27,335 nucleotides of DNA from Paraglomus occultum (taxonomy: Eukaryota > Glomeromycota > Glomeromycetes > Paraglomerales > Paraglomeraceae). Where the stretch lies: the NCBI GenBank assembly GCA_910592205.1, contig CAJVPJ010000356.1:1-27335 (forward strand), given 5' to 3'. The notes under the pieces are model-generated. The model was given only the letters and a program-made list of their open reading frames with translations, ran no database searches and was not told the DNA's origin. The stretch's first letter is position 1, and each line of letters starts with the position of its first letter. Of the stretch, positions 6,818-18,281 are shown piece after piece. A program made the position numbers and the translations under genes.

Positions 6818-9519
6818 ATGGAAGACCGAAGACCCATCGAACCTCTTTTAGTTCGTCTTATAGCGGAGTTACGCAAGCCCATCCATGAAAGGTAAATATG
6901 AGAATTTTTGTATCATACATTTGACACCCCTCTTAATATGTGTATTAATGCGACGACTCAATCACATTAAATAAATAACAAAATCGATTGCATCGTTTAC
7001 AAGTTCCGTCGATCCCTCAATGTTCATTGTTCATGCGGGACTGTGGTCCAGTAACCGCAAGGAAGAACGTAGTCTTGTAATTAACCCATCATCTATACCA
7101 ACTCAGTCGACAGGGCTTTCCTCAACTGTCATGTCACTGAACGGCCCGACTTGTACCATGGGACTTGGTCATCATCAAACATACCAAAAAGACGATGTCA
7201 CATCGTTGGCTTCCTGTGCAGCCTATACGAAAAGAGGTTTGGAAAGACTCAAAGTACTCAAAGAAAAAAGTGAAGAACTTGCTCCCATCAGGGATGCTCT
7301 CGATTTTTCTTCCGGTTTGTTACCACCTTCCCCTGCCGTAGACTCGACAGACCAATTTGCCCACAGTAATGTACAGGAACAACGGTCCACACCAAACTCT
7401 GAAGCTGTTCTCCTACCCAATTTTGAGAGTGTATCGTACGACAGAGTTCAAGATCTCTATGAGCAACGCAAAGGCACATTGTATTTTATACCCGAAGGCT
7501 TTGAGCCCGTACTGGTCCCAAATGACACGAAAGCACAAACGGTTACGAATCTACTAGAGACAGCTAAACAGGTTTCAGCTCCATTGAATGTGCCACGTAT
7601 GCTTCCAGATGCCGATGTCCCTCTACCCACTCCCTTGAGATACTCGAGATCCCTCAAACCGAATGCATTCTTCTTCTACCGTCGGGCAAAGCTGCCCGCG
7701 TTAAGGAATGCCGGAATGAAGTGTAGCGAGGCTTTAGCGAAAATTTCTTGCATGTGGCGTGAAGAAACGCCCGAAGTGCGTCTCATGTTCGAGAAAATGG
7801 CAGAGGACGCCAGGCAAGAACACATGAAAGGGTACCCTGAATATCCATACAAAGGGTACTCTGAATATCCATACAAAGGGTACTCTGAATATCCCTACAA
7901 ATGGTACTCTGAATATCCATACAAAGGGTACTCTGAATATCAATTCAGACGGACGCTTGTAGCAAAGAATACTGGAATCACAAAATTAGAACACACGTTG
8001 CAGCAAATTGATGCAGAGCACTCATCTCGACCTAATAAGCCATACACTGTCGCGGAAACACGTTTGAATCCAGTGTATTGCAAGCCATTAACTAGGAAAT
8101 ATAGGCGACTATTCACAAAAACAATCCGAAAGTTAAAGAGACAAAGCCGAGATGAACGGTCAACGAAATCAAGAAAAAAAAACTTCTCGGCTGCCTCTTT
8201 TAACCGGAATCCGGAAACAGTTTTCTCAAAATATTGCCTTTATTATAAGAGTGATAATAATAAAGAATGGCTACGTAGAACAATTGAGAAAGGTTTAATC
8301 GATTGTTGGCCGGAAAATGATATTAAATTAAGCAAAGGACCTATCGCTCATGGTGCATACGGTGTAGTATTCAAAGGAATGATTGAGGCTTCCGGGACTG
8401 CCGTTGCAGTGAAGACTTTAATTCGTTCAATGTATCGCAATGATGACAACTTGCTGTACAAAGCAATTGTTAAGGAGGTTTTTATCAATTATTTATTTCA
8501 CTTTGCATTTGCGGGCTACTTATCAACGATTTCTTAATGCGATGTTTGTATTTTTTCGCTGAACATCATATTAGCTTAAAAACCATAAAAGGGCTAACGA
8601 CCACGTTAATATTATCCAATTTTTAGGCCTATGTAAAGGTAAAGTATCCATTATCACTTGTTGACTGACATCCTCGATTTTGGAAGGATTATGTTCACAA
8701 AACCTGTTATCATTATAGATGAAGAAGATCATTATCATATGGTTTTCGAATATGCCAAAGATGGGACTTTGCGCCAGTATCTAATGAAATATTTTCCTAC
8801 TCTGACATGGGAGCGCAAATATAAATTGGGCTTGGACATTGCAAATGGTTTATCTCATTTGCATGATCTTGATATTGTCCATAAGGACTTGGTATGTATG
8901 ATTTCACCCGTATGTTGTATTCGATATCTATTGCGGCTATGTATTTGAATAAGTCATGACACTATGATTATTTATCCAGTCCTCTTCGAACATTCTCATT
9001 CACAATGGCACTGCTAAAATTACGGACTTTGGATTGTCTACCATGCTGGTACAACTTCTTTCCGAATCACGAGGTGAAGGCACTGCGGCGTATAGGGATC
9101 CAGTTTCATTCCGGGATCCTTCATACAGACGTAAAAAAGAATCAGATGTATTCAGTCTCGGCGTTATGCTATGGGAAATTTCTAGTGGGAAGGTGCCGTG
9201 TGAAGGCTGTAAAAGTCATGAAGTGCCTAAATATAGGGAGAAGGGTTTTCGGGATCCCCCTTCCTTTGAAACACCTGAAACGTATGTTAGGCTTTATGAA
9301 AAATGTTGGGAGGAAGATCCTTACAAGCGACCAATATGTAAGGAGGTTTACCGACAATTGCGCAACATGTATGAAATACAAATCTGTCAAAATCAAAACA
9401 TGGCAATTGAGGCTCTAGATCTCTCATATGAACATATGAACATTGGAGACAGACCCTTGATGCCTGCTCTAGAATCAAGCTCTTCTATAGCTGCGCTCCC
9501 CAATTATTGTTCAGCGTAA
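6818..9519 (+). CDS. HMG-box / TKL protein kinase fusion protein
   Basis: Certain exons: 7020(or earlier)-8477, 8575-8638, 8719-8891 and 8980-9519. A likely first exon is 6818-6891 (ATG, GTAAAT donor), joining in frame at 7052 (AG at 7050-7051) or 7004. The product is about 758 or 774 residues; starting at 7020 it is 744. Numbering from 7020: Ser/Pro-rich N-terminus; HMG box about 211-285 (SLKPNAFFFYRR, then MWREETPEVRLMFEKMAEDA); five 8-residue repeats 271-310; basic, nuclear-signal-like linker 367-387; kinase from about 430. Kinase residues: HGAYGVVFKG 444-453, VAVK Lys465, Glu486, HKD 562-564, DFG 581-583. HMG box and kinase N-lobe lie in one uninterrupted exon, so the fusion does not depend on a splicing guess. 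The HMG type resembles fungal MATA_HMG. Role unknown; a DNA-bound or nuclear kinase is an inference. Exons 2 and 3 equal those of kinase gene 1 in length (64 and 173 nt). Confidence 0.82.
7650..7949 (+). other. HMG-box domain with repeat-expanded tail
   Basis: Residues about 211-310, counted from the ATG at 7020. SLKPNAFFFYRRAKLP matches the start of fungal mating-type-like HMG boxes (RPPNAFILYRR). KCSEALAKISCMWREETPEV fits helix 2, and MFEKMAEDARQEHM fits helix 3. In the family helix 3 is followed by one (K)YP-x-Y-x(F/Y)-x-x-R tail. Here that tail is replaced by five copies of a related octapeptide before QFRR restores the usual ending. Confidence 0.85.
7830..7949 (+). repeat. 24-bp tandem repeat, 5 copies, in frame
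   Basis: Units start at 7830, 7854, 7878, 7902 and 7926. The consensus starts GGGTACTCTGAATATCCATA and ends CAAA, encoding GYSEYPYK. Unit 1 has CCT for TCT, unit 3 has CCC for CCA, unit 4 starts with TGG (Trp), and unit 5 ends in CAATTCAGA, the probable original HMG tail. The repeat keeps the frame open and adds four octapeptides. Confidence 0.95.
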
Positions 9520-9990
9520 CTTTTGCTTAAGAAGCAAAACTGGATCATTCCTTCTCTTCGGCTTTTCTCTTGGATTTCGCTACAAGGTTTTCTTTTTTTC
9601 TCTTCGGCTTTTTCTCTCTTCGGTTTTTCCCACCAAAGTTTCGACGACTATTATCAACCGTCATTGTACTTTACTTTCAATTTGATTTATTGTAAACTAT
9701 TTTCTCAAACCTATTCACCTAATACATAGACACCACACGCAATAAAATATATATTATTGAATGAATTGAAAACAAGTCTTATTCTGTGCAATGGGTAAAT
9801 GGCGAAGGGGTGCTCCGTGGATTAATATTCTTGTATTTGATGACTACGCCATCTCGTGCTCTTATCATATGATTAAAAAATGTTTGAGTTCAAAATGTCG
9901 GCCAATGCACTCGAATACTGCTTCATTTTATCCTACAGCATAACCGTTGTTCGGTGCAATTTCGTGTTTCCCAAGCTTATAGATATTACA
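9520..9990. other. 3' flank of kinase gene 2
   Basis: CT-rich just after the stop (9540-9620). From about 9640 to 9890 it matches the 3' flank of kinase gene 1 on both sides of the element at 2625-3180. A possible poly(A) signal AATAAA lies near 9741. No gene. Confidence 0.5.
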
Positions 9991-10434
9991 TAATAATCAT
10001 AAGACATGTAGTCTAGTAAGAATTCCAATAATGAACAATTCGGAATAGAAACCAAAGTCCTCGTAATATCGACCGTTCGCTTGATTACAGCTCAGACCTT
10101 TTAGGTTTTTTAGCCTGTGAACAGAGTTACGCGAAACAGTCATGTGCTTTTTGACAGGCCATGCGGGATAATCGAACAACGGTTATGATGTCTGTTAGCT
10201 TAAAGTTTTACATTACAGCATTATCCGGCTCAGTTTGACGGCGTAATAATGAGCTTCGATATACAGATCACTAATTTCAATGATAGTTCATTAGTTAATT
10301 CGATTGTGCGCTTTTCGGATGTTTTCTGCTTCTCAAGTAGTATATACATACCGTTTTGGTTCAGCAAACCGGTCGTCGTAATTAACCATGTGTATCCACA
10401 TATACTAAGTAAAGCTCATTGAATACTTCTGATT

Positions 10435-11474
10435 CTAAGCTCTCTTGCTTATATTAATGATTGCTGCTGCCGCCGCACCATAACACCATCTTTCTCGTTC
10501 CAGCATCGACGAGTATAAATCTAATCTTCGCTTTAGCATCCGTACGGTCTTCCATCCCATTTGATCTGAAATTATTGGCAGAATTAGTTGACATGTCACT
10601 CTTTCGTTGAGAGTCATCTTGCCAAAAGGACAATACCTCATGTGGTTGTTCAGTATGTCGCACCTGAGGAGGATTGTTGTAATAAAGTCGTGTCAAATTG
10701 TCGGAATTGGTAATCGGATCTCTGTATATAGAGTTCCCGTTTTCGAATAGACGTGTCAAGCATCGTTGAATAAATACTTAATTGCCTTCCAACCGTGTTC
10801 AGTCAGTAAACCTTCAATGTCTCACAAAGAATCGTTAGATTGTCTTTGCTGAAACCGGAGATTGCCAACATATCAAATAATAATAAAGTTTGCGATTGCT
10901 ACTCTTCTGGCTTCTTCGCAGCCGTTGGCCAGCTGCCGTTAAATGGGCCTTTTTCACCCATGAGCTCGATAACTTGTTTCTATCAAAATTGAAATATGCA
11001 ATAACTTTCGGATTAAATCATTGCCGCTTTTCCTGTAGTGAAACGGATTCGGGTGCAATCAAAATACATCCAATAAATTTCACCTTTCATTTGACACTTT
11101 CATCTCGTATTTTCCGACTTCATCAGAACCGCTTCTGCCGTATATTCTGTGCCGTATATTCGAGTTGGAATTGAAATAGTCCATAAACGTTCGGATAGCT
11201 TTCATAAGACCCATCGTAAATTGCTGGGATGACTCAAATTCAATTGAAATATATACCGTCATTTTCTGTCGAAAACTGTTCAAGTCCTTTATCATTCACT
11301 GGTCGGCCGTTGAAAGAGATTCTGCGAGGCTACTCCATACGACGATTTTGATGTATCTTGTTGCAGTCTATTAAGCACATTCAAAGGTCCCATACGGTCC
11401 CTGTGTCGTATATGGGGGGTATCATATAAGTTACGGTTGGCATAATTGCAATCGGCATGCGTAGAACGCTTCAA
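10435..11474 (-). pseudogene. Possible decayed gene, unrecognised
   Basis: Several coding-like stretches follow one another on the minus strand in different frames. A piece ending GVASQNLFQRPTSE-stop lies at 11292-11474; a piece with KAIRTFMDYFNSNS at 11080-11295; GEKGPFNGSWPTAAKKPEE, then stop, near 10890-10960; LLTEHGWKAIKYLFNDA, then stop, near 10755-10815; and a 101-residue piece with NNPPQVRHTEQPHEVLSFW at 10454-10759. Stops and frame changes between them mean they do not join into one protein without introns that I cannot place. The family is not recognised. It could be an old gene or chance open frames in moderately GC-rich DNA. Confidence 0.3.
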
Positions 11475-12211
11475 GCGTCAGCAAGCACCAATGCCTCTAA
11501 TTCTTACTATTAAGCCTGGCCATATAACAGGTTGATTAGACTTTTGAGTTTGATGTGCGGTTTTTCAAATCAAACTACGATAACAATATTCTTACAATAA
11601 ATTATATGCCCTTTAAAAGTTCTGAATACTCAAAATACTGATTCAAGCGTTTCGATATTACTTCGTTGTTACTATCAATATAGCATTTACGATAGGAGAT
11701 AATTAATATACTTCTCAAAATTAATGTATAAAATAAATTTGCATAAAGATTACTTGTCACTACATACGTTTCAGCCAGACTTATGACTTCCCCAATCATC
11801 CTTGAATTAGTTTTCTTGCGTGGAATGAACGTTCCTGTTGCCAATTGTTTGCATTAGACGTTAATTTATAATCAATCGTAGGCATCATGCTATAATTTAT
11901 AGACTTACGTTTCAATTGCCGAGAAAGTTGAGTTACCGGAATATGACGTGCATATGTGTTAAAAGTTATTATTTGTATGACGTTACCGGCGGCGATTCTA
12001 AATGTCAGAAATGGAATTAGTTACCTCGATGCTAATGATACTATACAAGATTAATAATTAACTTGTGAACGTGCTTTTCGCTATAATTCTACCCGTAATT
12101 CAGACAAATTTCCTGGACAAGGATCCTACGTTATTCCTAGTCAAATTCATTATATTAGAAATGAACTTACAACTGCCAACTACCGATACGGCGCATAACG
12201 AATATACTTAC
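11475..12211. other. Intergenic, AT-rich, nothing certain
   Basis: A minus-strand frame at 11602-11844 (80 codons, starting TTG) has a plausible beginning (TGTFIPRKKTNSRMIGEV) but no recognised domain. It may belong to the same decaying minus-strand gene as its neighbours. Nothing else was seen. Confidence 0.3.
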
Positions 12212-12421
12212 ATCGTTTATCCAATTGTTCATTTGGCGCGTCCACTTTGCAAGAAACAGAGCCTTCATAGCAAATGGCTATTCAGATTCAGTGTTGGCAA
12301 AGATATGATATAACCTTGGAGTTGAATCCTCACTGACATCCTCGCCATCATCACCAGAACTGTCATCAACAGCTATCCAATTTATCACCAAAAAGTAGAT
12401 CAAATATATTCCAATGTCTTC
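12212..12421 (-). pseudogene. Exon-like 210-nt stretch with one in-frame stop, unrecognised
   Basis: On the minus strand a TTAGCAG acceptor (12422-12428) opens a frame of exactly 70 codons that ends at a perfect GTAAGT donor (12206-12211), phase 0 at both ends. The product contains a hydrophobic start (IYLIYFLVINWI), an acidic patch (DDSSGDDGEDVSEDS) and a tail, KALFLAKWTRQMNNWIND. A single TAG at 12278-12280 interrupts it, one base from a CAG Gln codon. This is what a real exon with one nonsense mutation looks like. No family is recognised. Confidence 0.4.
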
Positions 12422-13210
12422 CTGCTAATCTGACATGATAAAAAGAATTAGAACAAACAAATGATCTCATTTTGCAGTGGTGTTAATATTAAAATCCTAC
12501 CCAGATGACATTCGATATATGTGAATTGGCAGGTATTGTTCGACAAGCTCCCACTCACGAACGACGTTTGCACAGGTGGGAAAATGTGTATGGGACAGAG
12601 CGTTTAATTGACCAAATTCTCAATTCTCTAGATTGGCATAAAGGAATTAACCTTGACATCCAACGTCTGTAGAATCCAATAGTTATTATAGAATTAGCAC
12701 AAAACCCTCCACAATCTTGATACCTAGTTCAGATGTCTACACATACGGCTAATTTATGATCCTGCAATCATTTGTAGTGATTCATGAATCGAATATAGTT
12801 CTACTTTAAGCTGTACTTACGCACTGTCATTTATAACCATTCCACTCACTTGTTGTAGATACTTTGAGCGATCTCAGTCGCTGTTCGCGTGATGCTTTGG
12901 ACTGCTTCACGTCAGCGTTAGAGTATCCTCTAAGCCTTATTTTCGACCCAAGGTAAGGGGCAAGGATCAGCCGGCTGTCGCATTAAGCGGTTGCGATTAA
13001 GCATCGTGAAATGCCGTCGGTGAGTGCAAAGCGAAGTTGAAATAACGCGCGTGCAGAATTCACTTGGTTATACGAAGACGGCCCTTTTGTTGCGTGGGAG
13101 GCTTGTTCCCGAAATTGGGAATGTGTTGTGATACAATGAGAATTTCGCAATGACATGCTAATGTGGAGCACGTCCCTATTTTCCATTATACGCATACACA
13201 CACGCACGTT
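12422..13210. other. Exon-like stretches on both strands, unresolved
   Basis: 12505-12672 is open on the + strand (55 codons, after CCCAG) and also coding-like on the minus strand. About 12850-12980 on the minus strand reads LILAPYLGSKIRLRGYSNAD and continues to a GTGAGT donor. The + strand has an exon-like frame from 12860 to a GTAAGG donor near 12951. The strand cannot be decided by eye. The minus strand is slightly favoured because it continues the exon at 12212-12421. Confidence 0.25.
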
Positions 13211-14774
13211 GAGACACGACTGTGGAATTCCCTTGTAACAGGCATGGTTTCAACTCTACCGAATTGTGTGACTGTTTACTAATCTAACCTCGACATTCCT
13301 TAATTTAACTTTCAACACTGTCAATTGTTAATAATCAAGTTTGTCAGTCGCACAGCATGGCAAGTAAGACTCTCATTCTCAATGAATATTTAAACTTTGA
13401 GATTATGTTGACCTTCAGCATTCGAAGATTGTCATTTGAATTCTTATCCGAAAGGTACAATATCAGCTAATCATTATCGACGCATATAATAAATGCTTCA
13501 CTCACAGTATCCATACTAATACTAATACAAAGTTATGCTATTAATTTACAATTCTTGATTAAATTAATATCTGGCTACTTTCAAGATTTACCTCATAACA
13601 AGATTAACATTTATTATGTGCGTAAGATACGGCAAGTCTTATGTAAAATATTTGTCATTTAATAATATTTATTCAAACAATCTTGTGGTTATACATGCGG
13701 TTAACAGCTTTTAAGTATGAAAGGCTTTCGACTGCAAACTTGCATATTGAAATATAAGCTGCTCACCAAATTTCATTCTGCAAATGGAGACTCATTAATA
13801 ATGATTATAATAACGGGCAATTTGGAAGCACATGGCATGTTGGTAAGTCGAATTTATGTTGTACATTCGTACTTATCAGGCAATGTGTTCAATTTTATTA
13901 TGAACGCTTATTAATAGCTTTCTCGTCAGTAACATAAGAGTGAGGGCCGTGCGATTGTATTAACGTCATTGCATTTGTTTGTAGAATTTGCCAGAAACAT
14001 ATGAATAAGCGATACTATAAATGGATGTCTAAATCCGATCACACACACATAAAAGTAAGATCGTGCTGAACAAAGACTTTATACTAAAAATAGATGGGGG
14101 GATGGAAAGATCCGGGCAAACAAAGAATTTGAGGGAAAAAAAGCTGTATTTTCTGAGCATTAAAGGATACTGTGAGATTCTGTAGAAACAAAATAATTTG
14201 CAAGTCATTTACCGGAAATCATACAGTTTCGGCTTTTTGCCTGCCATGGTTTAAGTGCATGCATTATCCGCTGACGATCGCGGTCCGTCCATCGCGCAGT
14301 GTTTATATTTACGACAGATTAACATTAGCAAATTACGATCGATCAATCGTAACCGTGTTACCATGATAACAACTTAGTTTTGTATGCTAAAAAGCTTATT
14401 TTTCCAGCAACCCACGGCCACATGCGAACACAACAATATCTTTTGGATTTTCATTCGTTCCCGTTTTATCGTTTTCATTCATTTTCGGGTGTATTGATAT
14501 GAGAAGCACTGTTGGAGGAATTACTTGGTCCCATTGGTTCTTAATATAGAACGATCGCTTAGCTAATCCTTAGATAAGCAAAGAATCAAGAAAATACCAA
14601 TAGCGAATTTGTGATAATTCGAGTCTAGCTTGAACATTCTTTCTCTGAAAATGTATCACATGACAAAAGAAAGAAAAAAAAACAAGCGTTTTCAACTGTA
14701 AACGAGATTTATATCAACTCAACGCAAAGCGTATAATAATAATAATATATTTTTACACACATATTGAATATTGC
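13211..14774. other. Intergenic, no gene seen
   Basis: AT-rich. Short frames such as 13717-13914 and 14172-14366 have no recognisable domains or splice context. No repeat or RNA gene was detected. Confidence 0.4.
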
Positions 14775-14800
14775 AAAAAAAAAAAAAGGGGGGGGGGGGG
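14775..14800 (+). repeat. A13G13 homopolymer junction
   Basis: Thirteen A (14775-14787) run directly into thirteen G (14788-14800). Such a polypurine tract can form triplex or G-quadruplex structures, and it is also a place where sequencing errors gather, so the exact lengths are doubtful. Confidence 0.9.
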
Positions 14801-15123
14801 AAGAACGGTTGAAAATACCGTAAAACCCCTCAAGTCGGTTAAGACTAATGTCTCTGTATCATCCACTTGACCGGATATGTCGTTTATTTTCGGTTTCTCT
14901 TTAACAAGAGTAGAAACTAATGCACTCATGTATTGAGTATCGACTACTATTTTATACGCATTACTGTATAATAATATATACTTACCAATCAAGTTCGGAT
15001 CCGGTTTTTACCGAAATTAATTACGCAAATGAGAGTTTATGCAAAAAAAAATGTAGATCTTCGCCCGCTTTACCCATGCACCGTTTCTTCTCGTTTTATT
15101 AATTAATTTCTTTTTTTTTCTCC

Positions 15124-15133
15124 TATAAAAAAA
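15124..15133 (+). promoter_or_regulatory. TATA-like box of methyltransferase gene A
   Basis: TATAAAAAAA lies 49 bp before the ATG at 15173, behind a T-rich run. It is a plausible core promoter; the transcription start is unknown. Confidence 0.4.
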
Positions 15134-15172
15134 GGCGTTACCCGCTAATTCCATATTTTCATTCAACTCACA

Positions 15173-16491
15173 ATGGAGAAAATCAGCAAGCACAAACCTA
15201 CACTCTCAGTAATATCCATCCTGGCAACAACCGATCCAAGCATACTGTTTGCAAACAACGATGCCGAAATAGAATCTGATTTCCTGTCGGCATCGTTACT
15301 GGACCCGATCAAGGCCGCAATGACCCCAGAGAACTTTTCTGACAAGTTTATAGAAATTGATGGAAGACTTTTCATAAATGACAGTTCATTGAAATGCTAT
15401 CTACCTAGTGATAAAGAGGAAGCTAAAAGGTCATTCGACCGTTACTACGTAGACAAACTCGTCTGGGGAAATGATTATTCGGCTCCTGTCTCTGATAAAC
15501 TGTCACACGGTGCAAAAGTTCTTGATGTCGCGTAAGTAACGTTATTTTTATGCAACGTGCATTGTGTAATTGACACCAAATCTCGTTCTTTTTCCCATTT
15601 ATTTATCGTGCTGTTTTTCCTTCACGTCATCTCACAGATGCGGTTCAGGTGCATGGATAACAAACATGGCCCTGAACTATCCCGCTTCAACATTTGTTGG
15701 AATAGATATCGCTCCGTTATTTCCTGAAGTTACTCCGCAGAACGCTGCATTTTTTCAATGTAACGTCGTCAATGGTCTACCATTTCCCGATAATTGTTTT
15801 GACTTTGTCAGGCAGGGGTTTCTCATAATTTGTATGGATTGGCAAATATGGACAGAAAAAGTATTAAAAGAATTAATAAGAATAACAAAACCTGGCGGAT
15901 ATATTGAAATTATGGATATCGATGGTCAGTTTCTCCAACCAGGAGAAATCGGGAGGAAGCTCAACAAGTGTCGTAAGTGTAGGAGTTGTTGGCAAAGCAT
16001 TGAAAACCTGTTTGTTCGCATGCTTGCATGCTTGCTTGTTTGTATATTTGTTTAGTTTGTCTAACCAACTCTTTTACCTCGTGTGATACAGAATCGACAC
16101 TTTTCAAAAATGCTGGTATTAATTTCACCTCTGCCAAAAACGTGATAACACTGTTAAAGTCGCTAAACAATGCAGTTACAGCCGCACCGCTAGAGGAAAA
16201 ACTTCGAAAATTTGGAAGTCAAGCCGGGAAATTAGGAGAAATGGTAAGCAACATTTTGCATTAATGTTTTGACAGTTACATAACGTCTAATTATTTTCGT
16301 CTATTTAGTCATTGAAAAATTTCCTACAATCATTAAAATCCCTGAAACCTGTTCTCACTTATCACCTTGGAATTACGAATGACGAATATGAACAATTGAC
16401 GATGGACCTGGGTGAAGAACTTAATCGACGCAACTGTAGTGTAATGATTTATCGCGCTATTGCAAGAAAACATGTGAAATACGTGGCGTAA
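15173..16491 (+). CDS. Class-I SAM-dependent methyltransferase, copy A
   Basis: Four exons: 15173-15531, 15638-15972, 16092-16243 and 16309-16491, encoding 342 residues. Introns are 106, 119 and 65 nt with GTAAGT, GTAAGT and GTAAGC donors. Motif I (SAM binding) VLDVACGSGAW spans 116-126 across intron 1. FVGIDIAP has the ribose-binding Asp143 (motif II). NGLPFPDNCFDF is the motif near SAM's adenine, and KPGGYIEIMD (204-213) is the post-II motif. These fit the Methyltransf_11/25 type. The residues before the core (LDPIKAAM, KFIEIDGRLF) are shared with copies B-D. The substrate cannot be inferred; small-molecule methylation is typical of the fold. It is the most diverged copy of the array, mainly in the N-terminus and exon 4. 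The first ATG follows a TATA-like box. Confidence 0.9.
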
Positions 16492-18281
16492 CAAAATTTT
16501 AATAACAGATATAAATATATATACATAATATATTTGACATGCTGGACATGTTACCTGGCTTAAAAAATAGACAAACTTTGAATAGTCAAAAGGCGGGATC
16601 GAGAAATATTTTACCCAAATATGTATAATACACTTGTAAAGTTATAGTTAATAAATGAATTTTAATTACCAAAACGAATAATACACCAATAACAACAAAA
16701 GAAATAGTAAATTTATCCAGTAAGTAGTAAAAGATATACTGATTTTTCATCGTCATTACCAAGTACATTTGAAGACAAATTATAGCTGTTACAAATACTC
16801 TAACCTTGTCTTTGTAAGTTTGAATTTAAATTGTTTTTCTATTTATTATAATGGTTTGTTGGCTTTCATTTTTGATTTTAGTCAACAGGACATGTATTCG
16901 TATGCTCGGCGTTACGTTACGTTACTTTAGGGTCTTTGGTTTATCAAATTTCGAAATTAAAGTTGACTGAATGCTTATAAATTCAAATCGATATTAATAT
17001 TCATACGCCAAAACTCAAACCCTGCGCCTACATTTTGCTGACCATGTAAATATAATACTAAAAATTGTTCTTGAGGTAGGGCTAACCATAATGGCGCAAA
17101 TTAAGGTTGCTCAACTCATAATTGTATCCCTGCTAAATTGTAAACATAGCATCACTAGTTTATTTTCTTTCCGGTCTTATAAGTTATTGCATATCTCATA
17201 GACTAAAATACGTTTAAATTTTGACTTAAAATTCCGGTTGTGGACTTGCCTTTCAAGAAGCTCAGCAATTATTCCGTCATACGCTAGTAGGTTTTTTATC
17301 AATACCGTGTGGCATATCTTTACTATTAGTAACCTTTTACATAAACTTGGCAATTAATGAACATTTCAGTCTCCTAACACGTACGTCATATGTATGTCTG
17401 ATAAGCTATCTATTAACAATTGTGCCTACGGCTTTATTTCCGACAGGCAATTAATTCGATAACCACAATAACAAACAGCAGTTTGAAAAATAAGTTTGAA
17501 CTCTACTTTTCCAGCTGATACGTTGCGTAACGACGACATACTGTATGTACTAGTTTGGCTATTTATATACTCGTAAGCGTTGTTTATTAATTAATTGTTA
17601 CACTGAAATTACTATTGCTACTGTATACCGCTGACTAAAGTAATCCGGATTTACATTTCACGCCTTTAAGCAAATATTATGCTCGGCAGGATACATTGGC
17701 AACTGTTATATAACACATTCTTTCTGGATTCGTGTTCTTTATCCTACTATAATACCATGTTCGACCAACAAGCTTGCAAGATGTTTTCGTACCACTAAAC
17801 AAGTCACAGAAAGTAGTCAACAAGAGAATAATATGGATGAAGATATGTTAGAAAAATGAGTAAACGTGGGCGTAATATGCTCATTGCTACAAATAATCCT
17901 ATTAGTAGAAAGGGCGTTTTGTTACAGTCATGTACGATAAACTCGCAAAGTTTGTCTCTGGAATATCATACGTTCATATTTCATATCATAGATATAAATA
18001 TTTCGTATCATGTGACAACGTAATATCTGATTTGTATATTATTTTTTCATATCATGTGACGACGTAATGCATAATAATAATGCAGTAATGCGCGGATAAT
18101 CAGAACATTGCGATATCTAATTTAGCAAGATTGATGTCGCCACATATCATACTTTTCTTTTTAATGATATTCGTACGATACAAGTTTAACATCTTGCATC
18201 TCTATCTTCGTTTTTATCACATCACATATCGATATATCATAAAGAATGAGAATAACTTCTTTTTCTTAAGACAACCGAAAA
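16492..18281. other. Spacer between methyltransferase copies A and B, distal part
   Basis: AT-rich, no gene. A hydrophobic minus-strand frame at 16586-16768 sits where the later spacers hold a membrane pseudogene and might be an older trace of it, but the similarity is too weak to claim. Repeated ATATCAT motifs occur from 17965 to 18240. Confidence 0.35.
18006..18068 (+). repeat. Direct repeat TATCATGTGACRACGTAAT, 2 copies
   Basis: 18006-18024 and 18050-18068 are 19-mers differing at one base, 44 bp apart. They combine an E-box-like CATGTGAC with ACGTAA. They could be binding sites about 850-910 bp upstream of copy B, or chance within an ATATCAT-rich stretch. Confidence 0.5.

Noticed and set aside
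7223-7943. Several antisense open frames across the HMG exon
   Set aside because: They are shadows of the coding strand. The one with repeated RVPFVWIF units is only the 24-bp repeat read backwards.
10890-11174. 94-codon + strand open frame
   Set aside because: No domain or splice context, and it overlaps more convincing minus-strand stretches.
12505-12672. 55-codon + strand frame after CCCAG (ELAGIVRQAPTHERRLHRW)
   Set aside because: The minus strand of the same DNA is equally coding-like and fits its neighbours better. Not called as a gene.
16586-16768. Hydrophobic minus-strand frame after copy A as a third membrane-gene copy
   Set aside because: Position fits, but residue similarity to the exon at 20672-20900 is too weak to claim.
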